Source: an uncultured Blautia sp.
GTDB taxonomy: Bacteria; Bacillota; Clostridia; Lachnospirales; Lachnospiraceae
Assembly (NCBI GenBank): GCA_900543715.1
Contig: UQSX01000129.1
Location: forward strand, 1-5,991
DNA length: 5,991 bases
Direction of reading: 5' to 3'
The translations under genes were made by a program, and so were the position numbers. A model generated the notes under the pieces. That model was not told the DNA's origin. It saw nothing but the letters and a program-made list of their open reading frames with translations, and ran no database searches. Numbering within the stretch: the first letter of the stretch is position 1; every line of letters starts with the position of its first letter. Positions 1 to 5,123 of the stretch are shown piece after piece.

Positions 1-24
1 ACCGCTCTCGCCGACAGCTATGTT

Positions 25-53
25 AGAATACCACAGTGTTTTTCCTTTGTCAA
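25..53 (-). promoter_or_regulatory. Strong sigma-A-type promoter firing leftwards out of the window
   Basis: On the minus strand a consensus -35 box TTGACA (48-53) is followed by a 17-bp spacer and a -10 box TATTCT (25-30, four of six consensus bases). Transcription would begin around position 18 and leave the window at base 1, so the gene it drives is not visible. It lies beyond the end of the cvpA-like gene, so it should start a new transcription unit. The optimal spacing and perfect -35 make it one of the best promoter candidates here. What it drives is unknown. Confidence 0.7.
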
Positions 54-56
54 CAC

Positions 57-87
57 TTTTCGTGAATTTTTTTCAGTTTTTTTCTTT
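57..87 (-). promoter_or_regulatory. Phased A-tracts upstream of the leftward promoter (UP-element-like)
   Basis: Runs of four T (57-60), seven T (67-73) and seven T (77-83), followed by three more (85-87), lie just upstream of the -35 box on the minus strand, where they read as A-tracts. Their centres are about 10-12 bp apart, close to one helical turn, as expected for intrinsically curved DNA or an UP element contacted by the RNA polymerase alpha subunit. Such tracts are typical of highly expressed promoters. Function is inferred from base composition and position only. Confidence 0.45.
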
Positions 88-125
88 CATGTGTCCTGCC
101 GCAGTTTTATACAGAAACCGGAGGG

Positions 126-176
126 CTTTTTTGTTCTATAGGGCCGTCCGAAGGACGGCCCTATAGAACAAAAAAG
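126..176. repeat. Perfect 24-bp inverted repeat with a 3-base loop
   Basis: Bases 126-149 are the exact reverse complement of 153-176, with GAA (150-152) as the loop. The inner arm is GC-rich (GGGCCGTCC) and the outer arm is CTATAG plus a run of six T on the left and six A on the right. The run order is opposite to a canonical intrinsic terminator: T's precede and A's follow the hairpin on either strand. It lies between the end of the cvpA-like gene and the outward promoter. It could be a transcript 3'-end stabiliser, an insulator, or a copy of a dispersed palindromic repeat. Confidence 0.85.
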
Positions 177-203
177 ACAGGAAAAGGATTTTCCCCTCTC
201 CTG
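170..203 (-). terminator. Possible terminator of the cvpA-like transcript
   Basis: On the minus strand, just after the cvpA-like stop codon, GGAAAA and TTTTCC (180-194) pair around a TCC loop inside a larger CAGG/CCTG-flanked segment (178-203). This is followed by TC and a run of six T (170-175). The geometry fits an intrinsic terminator, but the stem is short and AT-rich. The T-run is shared with the base of the perfect inverted repeat next to it, so the two structures may act together. Confidence 0.35.
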
Positions 204-219
204 CCTCTTTCAGCAATTT

Positions 220-918
220 TCAGAATAATCCAGCCAGAAGTTGTGCCAGCAGATTATTTTCATATAAATAATTAGTCATAGAATTTTCCTGTACCATGGC
301 CACGGCCCTTTGTGCCCAGGCAGTATCCCAGAATAAGGACAGTACCAGGAAAACGATCCATACTACAAAAATCCCCTGGATCATTCCCAGAGCAGCTCCT
401 CCCACTCTGTTAAAAAGGTTAAGGACCGGAAGGGAAAATATTCCATCCAGTAATCCTTCCACAATATGAAGGACTATGCTGATCAAAAGGAACGTCAGGA
501 TCATTCCCAATATACTGACAGCTATCGTGGCTATGCTGTGAGAGATATACTCTGAGAAAGTTTCCGCCAGGAAGTGCTCATAGCCCTGGGTATTATTATT
601 CTCTATAAGGATCTCCTTTACACTGTCAGGCAGAGGAAGCTCCTGAATAAATTGATTCTGTTCCCCGGAATTTGTCTCTTCACTGAGTTTTGTTTCTGTA
701 TCTCTGGCAATACTCGCCTGGCAATTCTCCTGGATCATCTCATAGATAGGAGTCTTTTCCTGAACAAATTCCGTAATCTGAGGATTCAAGGCAAAGCTTA
801 AAACCAATGTCAGGATAACCGAAAGAAAAGAAAATGCTGTACGGATCATTCCCTTTTGCACTCCGCCGAAAATATATGCTACAGGAATCGCCAGTATTAT
901 AATAGAAAACCAATTCAT
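220..918 (-). CDS. CvpA-family membrane protein
   Basis: A 232-residue protein with four predicted membrane segments at about residues 2-20, 27-46, 130-152 and 174-197. A polar, probably extracytoplasmic region of about 85 residues lies between the second and third. The segment NRVGGAALGMIQGIFVVW (170-187) matches the glycine-rich signature of the CvpA family, named after the E. coli colicin V production protein. The family is broadly conserved in bacteria and its molecular role is not settled; links to envelope homeostasis have been proposed. The ATG at 918 is preceded by CAGGT with 7 bases of spacing, supporting this start. It is the last gene of a minus-strand cluster, 32 bp after the DUF5711-like gene, so it is probably co-transcribed with it. 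The family call rests on topology and the signature. The middle insert is longer than in minimal CvpA proteins. Confidence 0.85.
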   Translation of the reverse strand: MNWFSIIILAIPVAYIFGGVQKGMIRTAFSFLSVILTLVLSFALNPQITEFVQEKTPIYEMIQENCQASIARDTETKLSEETNSGEQNQFIQELPLPDSVKEILIENNNTQGYEHFLAETFSEYISHSIATIAVSILGMILTFLLISIVLHIVEGLLDGIFSLPVLNLFNRVGGAALGMIQGIFVVWIVFLVLSLFWDTAWAQRAVAMVQENSMTNYLYENNLLAQLLAGLF

Positions 919-950
919 AATTATTACCTGTCTTTCGTATCTGTTTGCTG

Positions 951-1406
951 CTACCAGGCCAAACGAATCATATGAATGCCTTCATCGGAGACTAATAGGT
1001 AGCGGTTTCTTGACATCTGGAACAGATTTCTCACGGCTCCCTCCAGGATATCCCCCTGGAACTTTAATTTTCCGCCGAGATCATACATTTCTATCTGGGC
1101 ACTGTCACAAAGTACGATTCTTTCCCCACTGATGGAAATGCTTTGATATTCCATATCGAATTCCTGAGAGCACCGTTCTCTGCCTGCAGGATCATACAGC
1201 GTCATACAGTAAGATTCCTCTTCACCCTCTGTGACAATTCCAAAGTATTCTTCATTGTAGAAAAGACTGATCATCTGTGTACTGATCTCTGTGTTCTGTC
1301 TTTCCTCAGGGGTATCCTCCCCTTGGAAAACAGAAAATCCATCATCCCGGAAAGCCACACAGGTACTGTCTAAAGTATACGAGATCCGGCACCACGGTAT
1401 CTTCAT
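951..1406 (-). CDS. C-terminal fragment of the DUF5711-like protein
   Basis: A 151-residue frame whose first 11 residues are out-of-frame relative to the parent; the genuine family-like sequence starts at LDSTCVAFRDDG. It continues with beta-rich repeats (MISLFYNEEYFGIVTE, MTLYDPAGRE, IEMYDLGGKLKF) to the end. The ATG at 1406 has no recognisable ribosome binding site, and the fragment lacks a signal or membrane segment. Independent translation therefore seems unlikely, and it would not be exported if made. Confidence 0.5.
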   Translation of the reverse strand: MKIPWCRISYTLDSTCVAFRDDGFSVFQGEDTPEERQNTEISTQMISLFYNEEYFGIVTEGEEESYCMTLYDPAGRERCSQEFDMEYQSISISGERIVLCDSAQIEMYDLGGKLKFQGDILEGAVRNLFQMSRNRYLLVSDEGIHMIRLAW

Positions 1407-2136
1407 ATGTAAATTCTGCTACAACATTGTCCACCTGGCCCTGACCGGTCTGCCCAAAATTATAGAAGACCACCTGACTGGATATTTCTCCGGATTCCAC
1501 AAGAAGATAACTAACTGCGATAATCTCTCCATTAGGCGATACGGCAAGGTCTAACGGATATCCATTATTCTCCATTCTGGTCTGATTTTCCACGATAAGA
1601 CTGCCGTCAGAAGCATAATAATTTACCCAGGTCTTTTCCCCGTCTTCCAGAATGGCTGCCACAGCACCGCTCAAAGTCACCTCAGCCTTTACGATAGGAA
1701 AGTCTGTAGCTACCGGACCCACAGGCCCGTCTGCTTTAAGCACATACATAGAGGTTCCCCTCTTGTCATATATAGCCGCCGCATCTCCCTGTATACTGGC
1801 TACCGGATCACTCATATCATAAGTTTGATTCCACAATGTATCTCCGGACTGTGAAAGCAGAGACACACTTTCATTTCCATATTTCAGCAGATCCTCTCCG
1901 AACTGTACATATTCTGAAGACTGCGTATCCTCATTCTCTAAAGTAGAAAGCACATCATAATTCTGGTCCACATGATTTAAAACAATAAAAATTCCTGCTG
2001 CCGCTGCGATCACCAGCGCTCCAAAAATCACCAATGTCTTGTTTGGACGTATTGTCTTTAAATAATACCAGAAATCCAGAAATTTACCTTCCTCTGAATC
2101 TTCTTTTTTTAAATTCATATATTCTTTCAAATTCAT
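1342..2136 (-). CDS. N-terminal fragment of the DUF5711-like protein
   Basis: As the sequence stands, this is the part that can be translated from a proper ribosome binding site: 264 residues from the ATG at 2136, the last ten (FRQYLCGFPG) being out-of-frame tail. Residues 31-33 carry positive charge before a hydrophobic stretch (34-53), giving an N-in, C-out anchor. The exported part includes VSPNGEIIAVSY, typical of a repeat blade. An upstream in-frame TTG at 2166 would add ten residues, but it has no ribosome binding site and would leave almost no leader downstream of the candidate promoter. Confidence 0.6.
   Translation of the reverse strand: MNLKEYMNLKKEDSEEGKFLDFWYYLKTIRPNKTLVIFGALVIAAAAGIFIVLNHVDQNYDVLSTLENEDTQSSEYVQFGEDLLKYGNESVSLLSQSGDTLWNQTYDMSDPVASIQGDAAAIYDKRGTSMYVLKADGPVGPVATDFPIVKAEVTLSGAVAAILEDGEKTWVNYYASDGSLIVENQTRMENNGYPLDLAVSPNGEIIAVSYLLVESGEISSQVVFYNFGQTGQGQVDNVVAEFTYEDTVVPDLVYFRQYLCGFPG
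1372..1374 (-). other. Inferred frameshift point (one extra base)
   Basis: On the minus strand the codons read GAT CTC GTA TAC TTT AGA. With one T fewer they read GAT CTC GTA TAC TTA GAC AGT, giving DLVYLDS and entering the downstream frame directly. The extra base within the three-T run is the simplest explanation. Both frames are open from 1345 to 1406, so the exact point cannot be fixed without homologues. Confidence 0.6.
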
Positions 2137-2146
2137 ATATTTTTTC
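2111..2146 (-). repeat. 18-bp direct tandem repeat at the start of the DUF5711-like gene
   Basis: Bases 2111-2128 and 2129-2146 are adjacent 18-bp copies differing at one position. On the minus strand each unit contains an ATG (2136 and 2118), so the repeat duplicates the start region and gives the protein an N-terminus of MNLKEYMNLK. It looks like an in-frame tandem duplication of 18 bp. Confidence 0.8.
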
Positions 2147-2149
2147 CCT
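2146..2149 (-). promoter_or_regulatory. Ribosome binding site deciding the DUF5711-like start
   Basis: AGGG on the minus strand lies 9 bases before the ATG at 2136. No comparable motif precedes the TTG at 2166, and only a weaker GAAAG precedes the duplicated ATG at 2118. This favours the start at 2136. Confidence 0.5.
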
Positions 2150-2183
2150 AGTATATCTATATCCAATGTGTCAATTCAGGGTT

Positions 2184-2212
2184 AGTATAACACAAAAGTT
2201 TACGGGAGTAAA
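2184..2212 (-). promoter_or_regulatory. Candidate internal promoter for the DUF5711-like and cvpA-like genes
   Basis: On the minus strand an extended -10 element, TGT followed by TATACT (2184-2189), is preceded after a 17-bp spacer by TTTACT (2207-2212, four of six -35 bases). The LysM gene stop codon (2200-2202) lies inside the spacer. Initiation near 2177 would give a leader of about 40 bases before the ATG at 2136. The two downstream genes could thus be expressed separately from the LysM gene. Confidence 0.45.
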
Positions 2213-3396
2213 ATTTTTTGTCCCGGATAAATAAGATCATTCACAGACAGATTGTTCAGTTCGCAGATCTCTCTGACCTTTTCTGTACTCCCATAGGTTT
2301 TAATACTGATTCTTGTTATCGTGTCGCCCTGCTGGATCGTATAAGTGGGATGAATTTCCGTGGAGGTCTGAGAGCTTTCTTCTTCCTCCTCAGATTCTTC
2401 CTGATCCACTCCCGTCTCATTCTGAACCTGCTCCTGCTCAGCTTCCTCTGTCCCATCGGAAGTCTGCTGGCTCTCATTGCCAGTGTCCCCTTTATCCTTT
2501 TCCTCTTCTGTGTCCTCTGTATTCTCTTGTGCTGCAGCACTTCCGTTTACCGGCGCAGTCTCTTGCAGCGTTGTATCCTGTTGTTCCTGATCAATCTTGG
2601 CAAGGACTTCCCTGGTGCTTTGAAGCTTCTGGTAATCATTCAAATATAAGACCCCTACTGCCAATACGGCAACTGCAGCGCAGATACCGGCAGCTTTCAT
2701 TACCGGGAATCCGGTTTTCGGCTTTTCCTGCCTGGTATTTTTCTCTACTTTTTTCCGGAAACTGTGAACAGCGGAATCATCCACCTCTTCTGTTTTTCTC
2801 TCCATTTTCTGATTCTGGGCTATAAGAAAGTTATGCATAGGCTCATTTTTCTCGTAGTATACATAGAAGCCTGTCTGCCGTGACATTCTCCCTTCCTCAT
2901 AGCGATAAAAAGCCTCTTCTTTTTCCATGGGCTCCATGACAAATAAAATCTTATCATTCCCGCCGAAATGATCTAAATGAGTCTGACAGATCACCTGGTG
3001 AAGTTCCATAGAACACCCAGGAATAGAAAGAAACCAGCCTACCACTTCCTGGTCTGGAAAATATTCTTTGTTTTTTTCATATACATGATTCCATATCTCC
3101 TGTGTAAATTCCAAATGTTCTTCACTGACTTCCATATCAGGCAGGGCAACTGCGCTTTTCACAAACAGATAGGAAACTCCCTCTTTCCAATTCGCCTGTC
3201 CCAGCAGTATTGCTCCAATCCCTTTGCTCATATTTTCGGAAGATATTCTACAAAGATAAGTATATGCATAATCTTCTATATAGATTTTCTGAGATCCTCC
3301 CACTTCCCCTATCTGGCGTATGTTATTGGGAATACGGAAAAAACTTTCATTCCCCTCAGACTTTTGTTTTTCCTTTTCGTAAACAATTTCAATCAT
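2200..3396 (-). CDS. Membrane protein with degenerate MPN/JAMM-like domain and C-terminal LysM domain
   Basis: A 398-residue protein (from the ATG at 3396) of four parts. Residues about 28-185 resemble an MPN/JAMM fold: a GAILLG strand (62-67), a VVGWFLSIPG segment (118-127) where active enzymes have a VGW-HxHP motif, then a THLDHF helix region and FVMEP (152-156). The two metal-binding histidines of the HxH motif are replaced (LSI), so peptidase activity is unlikely. A basic stretch precedes one membrane segment (about 232-251), predicting the N-terminal domain in the cytoplasm and the C-terminus outside. An acidic, low-complexity linker rich in E, Q, D, S and T (273-348) follows. Residues 352-397 form a LysM domain (YTIQQGDT ... 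LIYPGQKILLP), which binds N-acetylglucosamine-containing glycans such as peptidoglycan. There is no signal peptide. It is the first gene of the minus-strand cluster. An in-frame GTG at 3432 would add 12 residues but lacks a ribosome binding site. LysM is certain; the MPN call is inferred from pattern. Confidence 0.85.
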   Translation of the reverse strand: MIEIVYEKEKQKSEGNESFFRIPNNIRQIGEVGGSQKIYIEDYAYTYLCRISSENMSKGIGAILLGQANWKEGVSYLFVKSAVALPDMEVSEEHLEFTQEIWNHVYEKNKEYFPDQEVVGWFLSIPGCSMELHQVICQTHLDHFGGNDKILFVMEPMEKEEAFYRYEEGRMSRQTGFYVYYEKNEPMHNFLIAQNQKMERKTEEVDDSAVHSFRKKVEKNTRQEKPKTGFPVMKAAGICAAVAVLAVGVLYLNDYQKLQSTREVLAKIDQEQQDTTLQETAPVNGSAAAQENTEDTEEEKDKGDTGNESQQTSDGTEEAEQEQVQNETGVDQEESEEEEESSQTSTEIHPTYTIQQGDTITRISIKTYGSTEKVREICELNNLSVNDLIYPGQKILLP

Positions 3397-3404
3397 GTAA
3401 CATT

Positions 3405-3410
3405 CACCCC
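3405..3410 (-). promoter_or_regulatory. Ribosome binding site deciding the LysM-protein start
   Basis: GGGGTG on the minus strand (within AAAAGGGGTG) lies 8 bases before the ATG at 3396. It selects this ATG over the GTG at 3432, which has no such motif. Confidence 0.65.
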
Positions 3411-3488
3411 TTTTTGAAGAAAAGGATAGCACATACTTTCTGCGAAATTTATCGGATTCAGTGGGGGATCTTATTTTTTTAACGACAA

Positions 3489-3494
3489 ATTATA
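3489..3494 (-). promoter_or_regulatory. Possible -10 box for the LysM-protein gene
   Basis: A perfect TATAAT lies on the minus strand in the 166-bp divergent region, giving a leader of about 85 bases to the ATG at 3396. No good -35 box is seen 16-18 bp upstream (CGTTTT at 17 bp), so this is weak. An alternative is the extended -10-like TGC-TATCCT near 3424-3432. Confidence 0.3.
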
Positions 3495-3497
3495 CGG

Positions 3498-3525
3498 GGA
3501 TAAGGTCATAAAAAACGGAAAGAAT
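3498..3525 (+). promoter_or_regulatory. Weak sigma-F-like element upstream of the yyaC-like gene
   Basis: GGAAAGAAT (3517-3525) fits the GGnnAnAnT core of forespore sigma-F -10 elements, with GGATA (3498-3502) as an imperfect -35 (consensus GYATA) after a 14-bp spacer. It would place the transcript start about 30 bases before the ATG at 3563. The match is plausible for a sporulation gene, but the motif is short and the spacing slightly tight. Confidence 0.25.
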
Positions 3526-3562
3526 AAAAGCAGGAAATTGATTTCAGAAAGGATCGGCAGAT

Positions 3563-4144
3563 ATGTCTACAAGAAAAGATGCAACCTATTATATTGAAAA
3601 TAAAGGCGCCGGAGCGAAGCTCGGCACCCTTCTCTTTGATTTCCTCACCACTTATGACAATAATTTTCGGGAACTGGTCTTTGTCTGTATAGGCAGCGAC
3701 AGGATCACAGGTGACAGTCTGGGTCCCCTGGTGGGGCATACCCTGTCCAAGCACAGTCTCCCCTCTGCATATATTTACGGAACTCTGTCCCAGCCTGTTC
3801 ACGCATTAAATCTCAGGGAAACTATAGAAGAAATAAATCTGCGTCATCCGGACAGTCTTATTATCGCGATTGACGCCTCTTTGGGGACCAGAAAGCATAT
3901 GGGCTATCTGACCATCTCTAATGGCTCTTTAGAGCCGGGACTGGGCGTTCATAAAAAGCTGCCTCCTGTAGGAGATATCTCCATCACAGGCATCGTGAAC
4001 TCTGCCGGAAACTTTGAACACTTTAATCTCCAGACTGCCAGATTGTCTACTGTAGTGCAGATGGCAGATTCCATTGTTTTCGGCGTTCTTATGGCCCATC
4101 GCCGCTACTTCTATGGTTTTCGCCGTCTCAGTCTTCAGATATAA
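3563..4144 (+). CDS. yyaC: YyaC-family sporulation protein (DUF1256, spore protease-like fold)
   Basis: A 193-residue soluble protein matching the YyaC/DUF1256 family throughout. Visible hallmarks are FVCIGSDRITGDSLGPLVG (40-58), YGTLSQPVHALNL (72-84), an IDASLG segment (103-108), PGLGVHKKLPPVGDISITG (125-143) and a final NLQTARLSTVVQMA helix (155-168). The fold is related to GPR spore protease and hydrogenase-maturation peptidases. In Bacillus the gene is a sporulation gene and its exact substrate is not established. The conserved aspartates D51 and D104, possible metal or acid-base residues, are retained. The start is supported by AAAGGA (3548-3553) 9 bases before the ATG. It is transcribed alone, divergently from the LysM gene and convergent with the transketolase genes. 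It implies that the host forms endospores or descends from a spore-former. Confidence 0.92.
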   Translation: MSTRKDATYYIENKGAGAKLGTLLFDFLTTYDNNFRELVFVCIGSDRITGDSLGPLVGHTLSKHSLPSAYIYGTLSQPVHALNLRETIEEINLRHPDSLIIAIDASLGTRKHMGYLTISNGSLEPGLGVHKKLPPVGDISITGIVNSAGNFEHFNLQTARLSTVVQMADSIVFGVLMAHRRYFYGFRRLSLQI

Positions 4145-4175
4145 AAACGGGGCTGCCAAGGCAGCCCCATGTTTT
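4144..4175. terminator. Bidirectional intrinsic terminator between yyaC and the transketolase genes
   Basis: GGGGCTGCC (4149-4157) and GGCAGCCCC (4160-4168) form a perfect 9-bp stem around AA. The stem is flanked by AAAAC on the left and, after two bases, GTTTT on the right. Rightward transcripts from yyaC meet ATGTTTTCATTT. Leftward transcripts from the transketolase pair meet GTTTTTAT directly after the stem, the better U-tract. It lies between convergent stop codons 40 bp apart and should end both units. Confidence 0.88.
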
Positions 4176-4184
4176 CATTTAATT

Positions 4185-5123
4185 TTATACAAAAGCTTTT
4201 ACTTTCTCATAAATGCCTTCTGCATCGATTCCATATTTTGCCAGAAGCTGTACAGCCGGGCCGGATTCGCCGAACACATCATTGATACCAATACGAAGCA
4301 TCTTTGTAGGCGCTTTCTCAGCGAGAACTTCTGCAACTGCACCGCCCAGGCCGCCGATAACAGAATGTTCTTCTACTGTAACAACTTTTCCCGTCTCCTG
4401 TGCAGCTTTCACTACCAGTTCCTCATCAAGAGGTTTGATGGTATGGATATTGATAACCTTTGCATCTACGCCGTCAGCAGCCAGTTTTTCTGCTGCAGCC
4501 AAAGCTTCATTTACACATAATCCTGTAGCAAAGATTGTAACGTCTTTGCCTTCTCTCAGGACAATTCCTTTTCCAATCTCAAACTTGTAATCCGGTCTGT
4601 CATTGATCACCGGTACTGCAAGTCTTCCGAAGCGAAGATATACTGGTCCCTGATGGTTATATGCGGCTTCTACTGCTGCCTTTGCCTCTACATCGTCAGA
4701 AGGATTCAGGATTACCATTCCTGGAATTGTACGCATTAAAGCAATGTCTTCATTGCACTGATGCGTAGCTCCGTCCTCACCTACAGAAATTCCTGCGTGA
4801 GTAGCTCCGATCTTCACGTTTAAATGAGGATAGCCGATAGAGTTACGAACCTGCTCATAAGCACGTCCTGCTGCAAACATAGCAAAGGTACTTGCAAAGG
4901 GAACTTTTCCTGTTGTGGAAAGTCCGGCTGCAATTCCCATCATATTAGACTCTGCGATACCGCAGTCGATATGGCGCTCCGGAAAAGCTTTCTTAAAGGT
5001 ACCTGTTTTTGTAGCACCTGCCAGGTCTGCATCCAGAACTACCAGATTCTCATATTTCTTACCCAGTTCTACCAGGGCGTTTCCATAGCTCTCTCTTGTA
5101 GCGATTTTCTTTACTTCTGACAT
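4185..5123 (-). CDS. Transketolase, C-terminal subunit
   Basis: A 312-residue protein covering the pyrimidine-binding and C-terminal domains of a transketolase whose N-terminal half is encoded by the preceding gene. Transketolase moves two-carbon ketol units between sugar phosphates in the non-oxidative pentose phosphate pathway, in the cytoplasm, using thiamine diphosphate. CGIAESNMMGIAAG (54-67) holds the conserved glutamate (E58) that activates the cofactor. GEDGATHQ (115-122) and LNPSDDVEA (139-147) are the other pyrimidine-domain hallmarks. GLCVNEAL (201-208), VINIHTIKPLDE (223-234) and VEEHSVIGGLGGAVAE (250-265) mark the C-terminal domain. The start ATG overlaps the end of the N-terminal gene by 13 bp and has AGGTG 7 bases upstream, consistent with coupled translation at equal levels. 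The substrate could instead be a related sugar phosphate used by other split transketolase pairs; the sequence alone does not decide. Confidence 0.95.
   Translation of the reverse strand: MSEVKKIATRESYGNALVELGKKYENLVVLDADLAGATKTGTFKKAFPERHIDCGIAESNMMGIAAGLSTTGKVPFASTFAMFAAGRAYEQVRNSIGYPHLNVKIGATHAGISVGEDGATHQCNEDIALMRTIPGMVILNPSDDVEAKAAVEAAYNHQGPVYLRFGRLAVPVINDRPDYKFEIGKGIVLREGKDVTIFATGLCVNEALAAAEKLAADGVDAKVINIHTIKPLDEELVVKAAQETGKVVTVEEHSVIGGLGGAVAEVLAEKAPTKMLRIGINDVFGESGPAVQLLAKYGIDAEGIYEKVKAFV

Larger units (their letters stand above)
951..2136 (-). pseudogene. DUF5711-like membrane-anchored protein, split by a +1 frameshift
   Basis: Two overlapping minus-strand reading frames together read as one protein. 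The first frame runs well to ...VVPDLVY, then continues as an unrelated ten-residue tail and stops at 1342. The other frame resumes with LDSTCVAFRDDGFSVF and ends at TAG 951-953. Removing one A from the AAA at 1372-1374 (plus strand) joins them into about 394 residues. The joined protein has a short cytoplasmic tail, one membrane segment (residues 34-53 from the ATG at 2136) and a large extracytoplasmic domain of repeating beta-rich segments that resembles a degenerate propeller. This layout fits the DUF5711 proteins of Lachnospiraceae, whose function is unknown. It sits between the LysM-domain gene and the cvpA-like gene. It could be a true pseudogene, a strain-specific mutation or an assembly error. 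Both halves look otherwise intact, so any break is recent. The family assignment is from memory of the pattern, not from a search. Confidence 0.75.

Noticed and set aside
126..176. UUCG tetraloop terminator reading of the inverted repeat
   Set aside because: On the minus strand TTC is flanked by fully paired CC/GG, so the perfect form is a three-base loop. Closing a UUCG loop would create a C-A mismatch, and no T-tract follows the stem.
1372..1380. Programmed +1 ribosomal frameshift in the DUF5711-like gene
   Set aside because: The zero frame has no stop or rare codon at the slip site, there is no internal Shine-Dalgarno stimulator, and no prfB-like CTT-TGA arrangement. A plain indel explains the data more simply.
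2150..2174. TTGACA (2169-2174) paired with TATACT (2150-2155) as a promoter
   Set aside because: The spacer is only 13 bp, too short for sigma-A, and at 17 bp the hexamer is CTAGGG.
2218..2825. Long plus-strand open frames (143 and 170 residues) opposite the LysM gene
   Set aside because: They lie antisense to the acidic linker and membrane segment, where biased codons keep the other strand open. They overlap each other, lack ribosome binding sites, and have repetitive or hydrophobic composition without family features.
3506..3802. Minus-strand 98-residue open frame over the start of yyaC
   Set aside because: It is antisense to a well-matched YyaC protein, spans the divergent promoter region and has no recognisable features.
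4074..4590. Plus-strand open frames across the yyaC end and the transketolase C-terminal gene
   Set aside because: They run through the terminator hairpin and antisense to a clear transketolase gene, and their sequences resemble no protein family I recognise.
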